64,000 nucleotides of DNA from Garcia nutans (lineage: Eukaryota > Streptophyta > Magnoliopsida > Malpighiales > Euphorbiaceae): positions 7,854,501-7,918,500 of the forward strand of contig CANTUV010000022.1 in assembly GCA_947685225.1 (NCBI GenBank). Direction: 5' to 3'. A program made the translations under genes and the position numbers. Shown one piece after another: positions 11,901 to 24,139 of the stretch. The notes under the pieces are model-generated. The model worked only from the letters and a program-made list of their open reading frames with translations. It was not told the DNA's origin and ran no database searches. Positions within the stretch are counted from its first letter, which is position 1, and every line of letters begins with the position of its first letter.

Positions 11901-14900
11901 ATGTTCAGTTATAATAATTTTCTAAGTAGAAAATTGGAGATGAAATTATTTGTTTTTCCAATTCATAATGGAGATTAGGACACCCACTGCAACTAGTTTT
12001 CCAAATCACTATTAATGGGTAAGAGTTTTTTAAATGGAAAATACGGAGCTTATCCATGTTCTATTTGACGCCATTATTGATGGGTTTCAAAATCCAGTCC
12101 TAGAATACCTACTATTTTCTTTATTTCCTGTTACATGTATCTATAGATTTATTTTACCTATTTTCTTACTTCTTAGCCTCAGGTGAAGGCTTTATATATC
12201 TAATATATTTTCCACATGAAAAAAAAATATTAAATGGCTAAATGTGGCATCTATGGTTAGAACATTATGATTAAACTCTTTTCTTAATTCAAACATGATA
12301 TATTAAACAGATTTATGATCATTGTCATGGTTGTTTTAGATTGGTAACATATTTTTAGATTAAAAAATTATTATTTAATTTAACATAACATAAAATTTTT
12401 GTATGTAAATAATTAATATTTTCAGTAACAATAATAGATATTTAATTAAAAAAAGTTTTTACAAAAAATAGTACAAAGAGCAATTAGAAAGGGGGAATTA
12501 AAAAAAAAGAGAGGCAAAATGAACATGTTTTCCTATTTTTCAACTTTCAACTTGGAAATGGAAAATTATAACTGGGGGAATGGAGAAGAAAACTGAAGAC
12601 TGAAAACATTTGGGGGTATTTACTTATAGAAAATAGTTTTCTATTTTCTATTTTCAGTTTTTTAAGAAAATTGAAATTGGAGTATTTATTTTCAATAAAA
12701 AATTTAGAAAATGTGTTCACTTAGTAAAAATAGAAGATTATTTTTTGACACCGGTATGGAAACTCTGTCTTTTCTATATTAAGAAATTGGACTCTATTTA
12801 TAAAGGAAAATTTTTAAAAAACATCTTAAATATGTTTTCCAAGATCTTTTTAAAGTTAGAAAATTAAAAAGCTGTTTTCTATTTTCTAATTTAAGAAAAT
12901 TATGCCATGTGAACATAAACTTTTATTTTCTATTTTCTATAGAAAATTTTTCTAGAAAACTATTCCAATTTTCCACAAGTGAACACACCCAAAATGTTTT
13001 CCATAACTAAACAAGGCCTTGAACCACTGATTAAAGAAGTCAAATCAAGGACATATTTCTTCACAAGGTCTAGGGATAGCTCACATTACATCCAAATGAT
13101 CCAATTGAAAAAGAGTGGATATATTTCCATATGGCACATAAAAAGGAATGTATGCAGTACATGTAAATTAACATGTATATCAAGAGCAATCCAGAAAGAG
13201 AAGCTAAAATTTGGGAGCAGCATAGTACAAATATATTTGCATTACAAAGATAGTCCAAGCAGAGAACATTTTATCATAAGCAACAAAGGAAACAATGGAA
13301 GGACCACTTACCCGTAGACCATAACAGGAATCAGATCACGACCAGTTTTTGCAACAATGGGGTCAAAACATTCCTGCCAAAAGAACATGGCAAATAATTA
13401 GGAAAAAATATTCTGAATTTATGAATTAGGAAAACGTATATTACATATCTACTACACAACTTGTGGGATTGCCATCTGTACTAAAAGTAAACGAGTGATA
13501 CACATAGGTGAAGTATATCCATTCAATAGAAAATTCTTCCTGTTAATAAATCTTCAATCCATGCACAACAAGGCATCAGATTACAAGCCATATTCAGGGC
13601 CTAGGAATATACTCAATTCTTTTTCAATCAGGTGATAATCTGAACAGCAAAGGGTCCTTATCCCCTTTTTATCTCCCATATGCCCTCACTGATATAAGTT
13701 CAATCATACTAATCCTTCACCATTCTATACATAAACAAATAAATTTGTTCATATGGTTTGAAAAATTAGTGAGAATAATATAATATGCTAAACATGGATA
13801 TGCACAGTGTTGAGTGCTCAGGAAGAGTAGATATGAAGAGAAATAAATTGAATTCCGTTGGTACTTTATATATTGTGAGTAATAGTAAGGTGGCTATGTT
13901 GAGCATGCAAATTGTTGTATCAATGACCAAGGGAGCTTAATGACACCTTTCTAAAACAAGGTCTGTTTTCATGTCTCAAACCAAGTGCAACGTATAAGTC
14001 GCATGTGGACTTGACGGACTACCATAGTAGTATGACTTTTTAACAATCAGGTTTGAAATAACACCATGAGACCAAACAATTGAGCTGTCATCCAGTCGGA
14101 AAAACTGCTGGAAGTATCTTCACTGGTAACATGGACTTTCCTGATAAAAAGGGCTACAAAAAGAAAGCCCTAATACATACATAGATCAATTTATTATAGA
14201 AGCACACAACAGAAAATGAAATAAGTTTCAGGTTCTCTACAGACAGCAATTAGCAATTCAGTTTACAACTCTAGGCAAAGAAAATGAACCAAGCAATAGC
14301 TGAATGAAAAAGTTACTAATTGCAGTTATATTTCAGGGGAAGAAAAGGAAGAGGTAGAAATCCTGCAAGTTAAAATCGTACTCGAAAAATTGCAGCAGCT
14401 GCGGACAACAATGAAAGATCTTCTTTGTTGCGACTTTTCCCCATCAGAATTCGCCATTGAACATCATCTGGTGGTCCATCAATATATAATCCTTTCTCAG
14501 CATGCTTTCTAGTTATGATATTCAGCTGTGAAGCAGGAATCATCAGTATTCCACTATTTACAGAGTTCTTTAAAGCCGCATAGATTCTATTGCAGTCAGT
14601 AGAACAGAACCAATTATCCTTAGGGATCCCCTGCAGTGATATTTACAACAAAAAATTAGCAGGCTAGTTTGCTGGCATCATCAAGACTAGATATTACAAG
14701 ATTATAGACTTACTTTTAGATCACAGAGTCCACTTTCTCGCAAGCAACCAACATGGAACTCCCTTTCACACTGAAGAATTATACAAAATAAGCTAAACAA
14801 TAAAAAAAATCAATGCTTTTGTGAATACTAAAGAGAAGATGAGTTGTACCTGGTCACAAAGGATAACTGTTCGGTCATCGAATGTGTCAGTGCTAAAATC

Positions 14901-16052
14901 ATGAGCCCTGATAAACATAAAAATAAAAAAGAAGATGAGGTGTGACACAAAAAGAAATAGATAAATTCTATGAACAAAAAATGACTCCATTATTGACAAA
15001 ATTTAAGATATAAAAACATACAAAAATCAAGAGAAGTTCCAACTTCCATAATATTAAATATGGGGTCCTGGAAAAATAGAAAACCCTATTTCCAGTCTTT
15101 TATCATTCAGTATCCCATATCATGGCCATAAGATCTAAGTAACTTTTCAAACAAAAAGAAAAGCTAATATTGTTATTTAAGTTGACAAACACAGGAAGGA
15201 ACAAGTAGATTTTTTAACTGTTAATTATTCTTTAACATCAAGAAAAAGTATAATGAAAAAGAAAATCAGCAAGGAAAGGGATAAGTTGAGATAGAAATGT
15301 TTGTTCAGCAAATTCACTGGCTCAATATTACGCAAATTCAAGGATATTTTAGTAATATTCACTTTGCTGGAATTGACCGATGTTTGGTGTCTTAGGTCAT
15401 ATGTTAAGTCTGCTTGACTTAGGATTTGGGCTTTAATATAAAGTACCAATTAGCATTGGAGTATACTTGAGATTTAATCCGATAGGGTTTAGGGGTTCAA
15501 GTACTTCCAGTGGTTCAAAAATTAATATCAAGCAATATCCATGCTTGTAATGCTTTATTGTTCAATTTTCAGCCAATAGAACTTTTGAACTTACTAACTC
15601 TTGTAAGGAAGTTTAGGCATGAAGCTTAAGCCTATAATTCTTTGATTTAATGTTCTTTGAGGGTCCTGTTCAAAAATTAATTTCAAGTCCAGAAACATCC
15701 GTGCTTTTAATTCTTTCTTTTGCTATTTGCTGCTATCTATCTGTGGTTACAAATTCTAGTTGTTCAACTGAGTTTCTGCTCTATCTATCTTTCAAATAAA
15801 AATAAAACCAAGACTCAATGATTACTCCTGTAATCCATCCTACAATCCATCCTACAAAGATTTCGGATGGAAAAGGAGTAAATAGTTGTGAAATCAGGGG
15901 AAAACAAATCTTCACTTTCATCCCTCCTTTTTTTTTTATTCAGTTAGTATGGAGGGAACATAAGAGAGCCTCTCTGTAATGTTTAAACAGTGTGGTATTG
16001 TGGTCAAACTGCTTTCACCTTATATAAAGCTTAAAAAACCATGATTTCAGAA

Positions 16053-16098
<46 letters not shown>

Positions 16099-19000
16099 TT
16101 TTTAACTCTTCTCTAACCATGGTTTCCAAAAATCAACTAAAAAATTTCAAAAAATAAAATAAAATATCAAAAGGCAATTTCTAAAAGCTGCTAGAAACCC
16201 AATCCCAAACTGAACCTTCGAATATGAGATAGATGGTTAATTCATCAGTGCGCATGAAATTATAAATTTCGTTAATTGTCTCCATATTGCATTTCCTGCT
16301 TTTGTCTATGGGAAGCAATTCCTCAGTTCCCATAAATCTTATTTCTTCGCACATCATTAAGGCTGAGAATTTAGCTTTCATAGCTATGGTATGCCAGCGT
16401 CACATTCTTCCCCCCCCCCCAGCAAAATCCGTATAAAAAAAATAACAATTCACCATTTGCAAAATAAAATAGATTAGAAGTTCTGAAGGAACTAACCTGC
16501 AAACGACACAACCACCAACTTCATATTCTGGTGTTTTAACCACTCGAGTCAACCGGATAACAATTGGTCTTGCAAAATTTCCTCCATTCCCAAACTTAAT
16601 ACAGTTCGGACACTGCCAAACGCCTTTGGGAACAGAATGCAAATCCAAACATGCTGCCATAGAAACAGATCCGACTAAATTAAAAAAGAATAAAAGAGGA
16701 CTTTACATCAATCCGTGATACCATAAAAGGTAAAGATATACTGTTAACCTGTTCCCTAAATAGCAAAATAACTTGGCTGTGCATCATCATGATGAGCACT
16801 AAAATACACCAATGGGCAATAAAAGTAGTAGGGATTGGGGTGATGATGTATTACCCTAGCCCAACCAATCAAGAGGGAAATTTTAATTGTCAACAATTTA
16901 AAGACACCTACTGAATCTGGAAATAAAACTTCAGATGCTGAAGGAAACAAACCCAGAAAAGCACAAGCATTGATTCGAACTTACAAGCAAATGAAAAAAC
17001 TATAAAACAAAAGTATCAACCAATAAAAAACTTATTTAGTAATAGAAAAGCACAGGGAAAATAACTACCTGAATGAAATGCCCGAGGACAACGTTCACAC
17101 AAGATTAGATCTCCTCCATCCCCACATTTTGTGCACATATCATCACTTACACCACTAGTAACATTTTGCCCATTTGCCAAAGAAATAGCTATATCATGCA
17201 GGGTCAGGCCATTGGAAGTGTAGATGTGACGATAGCTGCCAAAGGATGTTAAAAGTTTGTTAGAAATAACAATCCAGTTTACCCAACATCCCTAACAACC
17301 TCTGAGGCTACTTACGGTTGGCGCCTTGCAGCCATTCCAGCATGTGCTTCAAATTGGGATGGGCTAATCTGTTCAACAATAAAAATGGCAAAAAAAATTA
17401 CAACTTAAAGAGAAGGCTCCTAGGAGCACATGAATTCCAAATCTAATATGTTGTACAGCTTAATGATCTCACCTCTCTGTCACAGCAACTGCAAAATATA
17501 CCATTTCCCTCCTTGTAACCAGCTAACAGTTTCTGGAAAAACACATCATCTAAAATGTTTATAACATGCATCGACATGAGGAGGTTACTTCAATATTGCT
17601 ATAACCATGTCATCTAAATATCAAATACTCACTTGTCCTTTCACATAGTAAGCCAGTTCAGCCCCATCTGGAAGACCATTTGGCATGAAAAGTAAACGGT
17701 GAAGATCATTATCCCTGCCCAATAGAGAAACAAATTCCAGGTTATAAAATTCAAGCAAAGATATATTTATCAAAGCAAGAAGACTTTAGTATACAGGCCA
17801 AAGAGCAAAGAGACCAAAAAAATAAGAACCTTCTCTTGGTGCCTCCCTCATTTGTTTTCTTATGTTGCATAAATAAGCTAGGTCTGCAAAACAAATACAA
17901 TGCAGGTAAACACAACAGAACAATATAAACATCATTTTTCCCTACTACTACCATGGTTCAATAGGAGGCCACTGGTCCTTAGGCTACTACCTATCTCCCA
18001 TCCCAATAGGAGACCACATCCGAACAAAGTTACCACTACAGATGAAAAGGATGTCAAAATAGCAAAGAGAGAGAGAGAGAGAACCGCTTCAATGCACGTT
18101 TTTGCTCTTCTGATGCCTCCATGTACTTCTGTTGTCTAAAGGGGTTGTTATGAGCAAAGGAGCTCGGAGAAGGGCTGAGGTTTTCTTCTAAACCTTGATT
18201 GGAGTAGCTGCAAATTATAAGACAACGTTCCATTTACCCAACAATTAACAAAATAAAGTTTCAGGAATCACCACAAACAGTTTGGAAGTAGCTATAGAAA
18301 AAGGCAACATGCCTAAGCTAAGATTTGCCTTCATGAAAATTATTTTCACATCATCATCATTTTCAGTTTCTTCATTTTTTAAGCCAAGTTTTGTCTTAAT
18401 GAAAATTATTTTCACAAAATCATCAATTTCAGTTTCTTTATTTTTTCTTGAAGACATGCCCAGTTTTCTTTTTTAAGGAAAGCTTTCTCATATCAATGTA
18501 AATATGCAGGGTAAAACAGTACTTTTCCAGTTCAATAGAATGGTTAATTAAGCATACAACAATAACAGGTGAAATGGTGTTGCTCCTATCAATTGTCAAT
18601 GTAGTTCTCCAGTTTACCAATTTAAAAGGCAAATACCAGCGCTTAAGTTCTGTTATTAAATGCAGGGAACCAGTTTGGCTGCACATTAGACTTCTTTATG
18701 CTTCCAAACATCAGAGAAGGTATAAAAATCCAATGAAATTAAGTATATTCAAGTGATTAAACAACTGCAAGCAATATAAGAGGTCAGATCTAAAGGGAAA
18801 AGATAAACATAGAAATAACAAACTCATCATAATTGATATTGATGCTAAATACTATCATTTCCTTCTTTTTAACATTAGGATCTGTGAGATATTAAGACTT
18901 AAATTTAAGAAGAAAACAAAAATGTAGAAGTACCTAAATCGCTATTAATGGATCCGTGAAAAACAATATATATTGAGTTGAATTAAACAATACAAACACA

Positions 19001-22000
19001 CATGCATGGACTTATATTCTTGCATACATTTAGGTATAAAACACAAAATACATGTGCATCCCGGGTACACAAAGATCTAAAGGGAGAGAAGAATCTTTGA
19101 ATCGCAATCAAGATGAAACCCCTAAACTAAACTTACAAATTTGATATGAATAATAAGGAAAATGATCAGGGAAGGGGGAAAACCATACAGCATAGTGAAA
19201 TTCGATCAAGTGAAAAGCATTTATGCCTAGACATACAGAGTACTTACAGAGTGGAGAAAGCGGGGTCTATATCTACAAGGGCCTGAAAGACAAGGTTGCC
19301 TCTAAAATGTGGATTACTTGTAGACTGCGAATCGATCTATTCAAAGATTGCAAAAGATCATTTTCACCTAATCCTTAGAAAGGCTTCATAGAGATAAGAA
19401 TCAAATAAGCTTGCCTTTTAAACCTAGATTTAATCTACCCCTCTCATTCAGCGGCACAGTCCACAGATAAGAATAGGGTGGTCCACATAATAAAGCAAGC
19501 TTGGAACTATCTGGACGGCAAAAAAAATTCATATGCTTTCCTTTTAAATCTAGGTTATTATGACAACACAGATTTATTATTTATTAAATACTGGTTTGGG
19601 AGCAATTCATTCTTCTTGACTGCTTGATACAATTCTTCCTTGAACTATGCTACACAAAAAATAGATTAGGCCCAAAGGCATAATCGATGGTTAACAAGTG
19701 AATATCCCTGTTGGTTCCCCTTTGTACATTTATCAATTTTAGCCAATTTGTAAAATTTTGTAAAGTTTAGCCTAACCATATGATATTGATAACAATTTTC
19801 ACAAATTTTATTGAGACAAGAATGTAAACATAGAGTAATAGTCCCTTATTTTTTACAGTTCTTCATTTTGGAAAGGTTAAACATGACAAATAAGGTAACT
19901 ATGTATGTTCTTGGCATGTGTTTCAATTCTCCCTGGTTAAATTTCTATCAATGTCATAAAGATATGATAAAATTGACAAAATTACTTTTTCCTGTCAAAG
20001 GCCAGTAATTCAAAAATCGAAATCTGTGCATTTTTTCTAAATAAGGTAACTATGTATGTTCTTGGCATGTGTTTCAATTCTCCCAGGTTAAATTTCTATC
20101 AATGTCATAAAGATATGATAAAATTGACAAAATAAGAAGATTGGCTAAAATTTAGAAAAAAATGCACAGATTTCGATTTTTAAATTACTGGCCTTTGACA
20201 GGAAAAAGTAATTTTCACCCATCCTCCCCATTCTTCCAGTTACACTCAAAGAAGTGTAAATGGTCAAGACTATCAACAGAAACCTCACAATAATGCAATA
20301 AGGGACTTTGGAACCTGTGTCATTAACAATGGACAACTTCCAGGAAATTATCATTAAGCTATCCTTTCTTATTCAGCTAAATTATCATTAACCACTAAAT
20401 CATATTGTGATGCGAATTGCTAGAACTAGATCAGGTGAAAAGCATATCTTATCAATTGGGGCATGAAAGCAGTAGAAGGATCTGGTCTATTTTGAAAAGC
20501 CTCATAAAGAAGGAAATGGAATAAGGTTAACTTTTAAAACCTAGGCCACAAATAATTAAATGCATAAGTGTAGCTAAATTTTAGGAATATTATTTTCTCT
20601 TATCCTTATTCAGCAAGAGAACATCTAAAAGCTATCAACTATCTGAAGAACTTCCCAAAAATTTCCCGATAGAACATCAAATCAGACAAACCAAGCATGT
20701 CCAGTAAGCCGCTTAGGATGATTCACTTTAGGCATAAAGTAAAAGGGAATTATGCTTCAACGTAAATTTGGGTTGTTGGGGGATGGTGGTAAGAAACAAC
20801 TAGACTAACAAGTTCAACATGCGAAGAAAGAATTAGACTAACAAGTTCAACATGCATGGGCCAAAAAACGACTTCTAAAGGTTGTTAAGCTTTACCTGCC
20901 AAGCGGACAAGGTGAACAAGGAAGCATGCTGTAATATTTTTTATCTGCTCCAGCCATTGCATTGCGTTGATGAAGACTAGCTGCATATTAAGCTAGGTCA
21001 AAATCAGCAGAAATTTTATGTATTAGGAAAAACATTAAAAAATCATAGTTTTTTTTTTCTGCGGCAGTTTCTTGGATTGGTTCAAAAGGTAATGATAAAT
21101 AGAATACAGAAAAGAATAACTATTTCTCCGTACAAGATACATTCATTGCAGCAAAAAATGCCTCAAAAGGAAATAAAGATAAAGGAAAAAGGAAATATAT
21201 CACCTTTCCAGACCTCGAAGTAATCCTCATTTATGGATGAACCAGCAGCGCCTTTTATCACTCCGTCCAACTCACTAAGTGGAGCAGTTTTTAGCTCCTG
21301 AATAATGCTGCAAATTGGTTTCCCATTCTCCAAGTATATGTGATTGTTTGGATGCCTAGTTTTACCACCAGCATGCTGCTCAAATTCATAGGCACTAAGC
21401 ACCTAGTCCAGTCAATCAAAAAGTAAACAAAATTAGGAAATAGAACTCCACAGAAGGTAATATTTTTAAATATAAGAAACAAACTTACTTTCGAAAAGTT
21501 ACATAACAAACATCCGCATAAGTATCCACCACCATCTATAATTCCATCTAGCTCTCGCTGTGAAGCCATTTAAAGTACATGAGACTCATTTATTCAGAAA
21601 CACAAAGAGCAAATTTTTAGAGAAGGAAAACAAATAAAATCTTACCCCCGGAGAATAATACTTTACCCGAGCTCCATCAAGAATGCCGGTCGATAACAAC
21701 TTTTTGACATTTGTAGGGAAGTTGCTAGGAACAACCTTCTTAGACATCTTCAATTCCATATTGGGCGCACAAAAATACCTATCTCCTTCATGCATTTCTG
21801 TACTATAATCAAACCAAGCAGAGTAGTGTTTTCCATGTTCTTTATTATAATACTGTTCTTGACCGATGCAATAGCCAACAGGATTAGCCGCTGAAGCAAC
21901 CATCTGGGTATCATAATCCTCTTTTCTTTTGCTAAATTTAAATGTAATCTTCCTAATTCCCGATGACCGAGCATGCTTAGGAATTTCCAATGCAACATGA

Positions 22001-22401
22001 GATGTAGAGACAGAACCAGAAGTGCCATTACGAGCAGTGTGTTCTCCTTCCTCACTCAGGGTATCCAATGGACTCGAATTTCCAGAACAGGTGGATGTAA
22101 CCTCACCAGCACCCACTTGATTACATGTGGCCAATTCAGTTCGTTGGCTTGTGATATCCTGGCAGCTAGACGCATTCTCTTTAGAAGAAATAACAGGATT
22201 GGAAACTTCAGATTTTATGTCCTCATTTGAAGCTTCTTTAGCTTGTCTCTTGTTAGAAAATGTTTCTAGTTCAGAGTCATCTATCAGAAATTGATGGTCT
22301 CTCTTCAATTCAGTTCTTGACGTACTATTATTATTCTCCTCTTTCCCAATGGCCACCACGACTTCTGTCGACATTTCCAGACGAATTGCACCCTCTCCCA
22401 T
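8992..22401 (-). CDS. PHD-finger / GNAT-domain nuclear protein (IDM1-like acetyltransferase family)
   Basis: Twenty minus-strand exons: 22401-21646, 21557-21489, 21402-21204, 20980-20896, 19301-19248, 18207-18085, 17883-17830, 17714-17633, 17532-17473, 17368-17316, 17235-17069, 16653-16497, 14907-14850, 14770-14714, 14630-14382, 13373-13312, 10709-10653, 10522-10429, 10327-10187, 9078-8992. They sum to 2664 nt (887 aa plus stop), with GT-AG borders and phases agreeing at every junction. Two TPL-binding-type regions lie at about 235-320 and 450-530. A PHD finger spans Cys545 to Cys584 (CTKCGDGGDLILC, then WQCPNC). A second zinc region spans Cys616 to Cys671 (CDQCEREFHVGC, then WFCSTDC). A GNAT acyltransferase fold covers about 735-860, with the acetyl-CoA loop RDHQGKGYF. 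Relatives include Arabidopsis IDM1 and At2g36720-type proteins, which read chromatin and acetylate histone H3. This activity is inferred, not shown. The start is the first ATG after an in-frame stop at 22468-22470. Confidence 0.9.
12602..13002. mobile_element. MITE-like foldback in intron 16 of the PHD/GNAT gene
   Basis: About 400 bp with imperfect terminal inverted repeats. The left end reads GAAAACATTTGGGGGTATTT and the right end, reverse-complemented, reads GGAAAACATTTTGGGTGTGT. Similarity continues inward through 'ttatagaaaatagttttctattttc' on the left and its counterpart on the right. There is no ORF. The 'gggtgtgttcac' terminus resembles hAT-type MITEs. A clear target duplication could not be read because the inverted repeat continues to the edges. 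Confidence 0.6.
16061..16096. repeat. (AT)n microsatellite in intron 12
   Basis: An uninterrupted AT dinucleotide run of roughly 30 bases follows an A-run and leads into a short 'acacac' tail. It lies inside the intron between exons 12 and 13 of the PHD/GNAT gene. It is expected to be length-variable. Confidence 0.9.
16410..16420. repeat. Poly-C tract (11 C) in intron 12
   Basis: Eleven C in a row on the plus strand, about 80 bases inside intron 12 of the minus-strand PHD/GNAT gene, where it reads as poly-G. It is unusual in such AT-rich sequence. It could be slippage-prone or a sequencing length ambiguity. Confidence 0.85.
18316..18448. repeat. Two-copy tandem duplication (about 66 bp unit) in intron 5
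   Basis: Two adjacent, slightly diverged copies of a unit containing 'atgaaaattattttcaca' followed by 'tttcagtttctt' and an A/T-rich end. It lies in the intron between exons 5 and 6 of the PHD/GNAT gene. The long open frames here are by-products of the duplication. Confidence 0.75.
19890..20214. repeat. Long inverted repeat with internal direct repeat, intron 4
   Basis: The arms at about 19978-20041 and 20149-20214 are reverse complements over some 65 bases with about one mismatch and one or two indels; the core is 'cctgtcaaaggccagtaatt'. Separately, a block of about 90 bases beginning 'aaataaggtaactatgtatg' occurs directly repeated at about 19889-19978 and 20039-20131, the second copy lying in the loop. 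The whole structure is in the intron between exons 4 and 5 of the PHD/GNAT gene. Any transcript of the gene would fold here into a long hairpin. Confidence 0.85.
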
Positions 22402-22930
22402 TGGCAAACTCCAAGACGACAACTCCAAACATTCAATATTACAATCAATACCAGAAACAAAACCTAATTAAATGGCAAATTAATCAAAATTAGCAACTCC
22501 GATCTATATTAGAATTCAAAATTCAAACAAATTGAAAAATAAATATCACAAACTCCTCAATAATTACCCAAAACAACAAATCAATCCTCAAGAACATTTC
22601 AAGCTGTGAATAACCGCTCAATAAATTATCCAAATTCAATTCAATGACACGTGTAAATTTTAGCAACGCCTACCTCTAATCAAATTCAAAATCTCGGAAA
22701 CTGAAACAACAGAGCGTCTCTAGATCGAAACCAAACACAAAAGTCGCTTGAAATTCCAAATTATCAATCAATCAATGCAAGCGAGGTGTTTCAGATCTAA
22801 GATTTATGGACAGCCCTTTTTTTTCTTGCATGAACATAAAAAAATATAGAATTGATAAAGAAAAAAAAAGCGTAAGATATGAAATTAGGGTTAGGGTTTT
22901 AATTTCAGTTAAAAATACAGCGGGCATGTG
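22402..22930 (-). promoter_or_regulatory. 5' leader and promoter region of the PHD/GNAT gene, with a telo-box
   Basis: On the minus strand a doubled telo-box (AACCCTAACCCTAA) lies at about 22884-22898. Downstream there is a plausible leader intron: a donor 'agag|gtagg' near 22668 and an acceptor 'ttaattag|g' near 22467, just upstream of the ATG at 22401. A G-box-like CACGTG lies inside that putative intron at about 22650. Telo-boxes in plants are common near transcription starts of growth-related and ribosomal genes and recruit telomere-repeat-binding factors. The leader intron is inferred from signals only. Confidence 0.5.
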
Positions 22931-24139
22931 CAGAGCGGCAAAAAACCATAAGGAAAAGCTTGGTTAGCGGTCCAGATTTAACTTTTTTAAGTATGTAACA
23001 GGATAAATGACAGAACGTTCGATGAGAGAAAAGAAAAGCTTTTTCTATTATATTTATTTTAATTTAAAAAAGAAAAAGAAGGTGAGAGTTTATTGTTGCT
23101 GGCGATATTTAGAAGATAAGAGAAGACAAGTGGATAAACAAAGTGGGACCTATCGTTTGATGAATTCAGTTATGCCAGTTGGTCCTATAGTATTGTGAAA
23201 TGTGGAATAATATGTTACGTCTAGGAAAAGGTTTGACAGGTACTAGGTGCCTAGCGCGATTGGCTGATCCGGATCTAACTGCCAGTGAACTCAAGTGGTT
23301 GGATTTTGTCTGTTTTGAGCTTTCAATTGGATTAGGCATGCTGAAAGGGGTTGGGTGTCTCTAGGCCTCGGCCTTGGGCTTGCCTCGAGACGATTTGGGA
23401 AATTACCCATCTTATTATTATTTCAATTTTTTTGGGAATTTTTATAAAACTATCAAAAAAATTAAAAAATAAAAAAATTAAACTTAAAAAAAATAATTAA
23501 TTTTTTAAAAATATCTCACTTTTTACTAAAATAATATTTTTTTTTCAAAAATACACCTCTCACTACAAACAATATTTCATTTCAATTTTATATTTTTTGT
23601 AAATTTTACTGTTAAATAAAACTATTCTAATAAAATAATAAAAATTAATATTTTAAATCATATTTTAGTATATAAAATATATTAATTTTTATAAAAAAAA
23701 TTTTAATTTTGATTATAAATAATAAATAAGACTCGCAAAAATAATATATATATAAATATATTGACAAAAATTATTAAATTTATTTTTAAATAAATTTTAT
23801 ATATTATAAATAAAAAAATAAAGTTAAAAAATTAATTTCATTACGTAGATATTATATAGATATTTAGTAAATGTTGTACAGAAGTGATGGAGAGCCGACG
23901 GGAGATATCGATTTGATTTGATTTTTTTGTCGGCTTATATTTAATTATTATTATTTTTATATGTGTTAATAGTGGACACCAATCAATTATAAGATTTGAT
24001 TAGACATTTAGTAATAGTCTGTATTTTTAGGTTTGGGAGATTGATTACGTGTAAAAAAGAAAAAGCACCATACAACTCCCAAAATTATTACTATAATTAT
24101 TATGATATTTTATTATCTATTTTTTATAAGAGAAATTAT
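22931..24139. other. Intergenic, AT-rich
   Basis: No coding signal. A locally GC-richer stretch at about 23215-23400 ('gtgcctagcgcgattgg', 'ctaggcctcggccttgggc') stands out and is probably a repeat fragment I cannot identify. From about 23400 the sequence becomes extremely AT-rich. Confidence 0.5.

Noticed and set aside
12979..13317. Open frame of 112 codons on the plus strand
   Set aside because: It lies in intron 16 of the PHD/GNAT gene, spans the end of a MITE and a splice donor, and shows no protein family signal.
15225..15449. 74-codon frame on the minus strand
   Set aside because: It is in intron 12 of the PHD/GNAT gene and shows no splice-compatible extension or domain.
21973..22230. 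Plus-strand open frame of 85 codons
   Set aside because: It is antisense to exon 1 of the PHD/GNAT gene, whose frame is supported by domains and splicing.
22402..22428. A nine-residue N-terminal extension of the PHD/GNAT protein beginning at 22428
   Set aside because: That codon is TTG and not ATG on the minus strand; the first ATG in frame after the upstream stop is at 22401.
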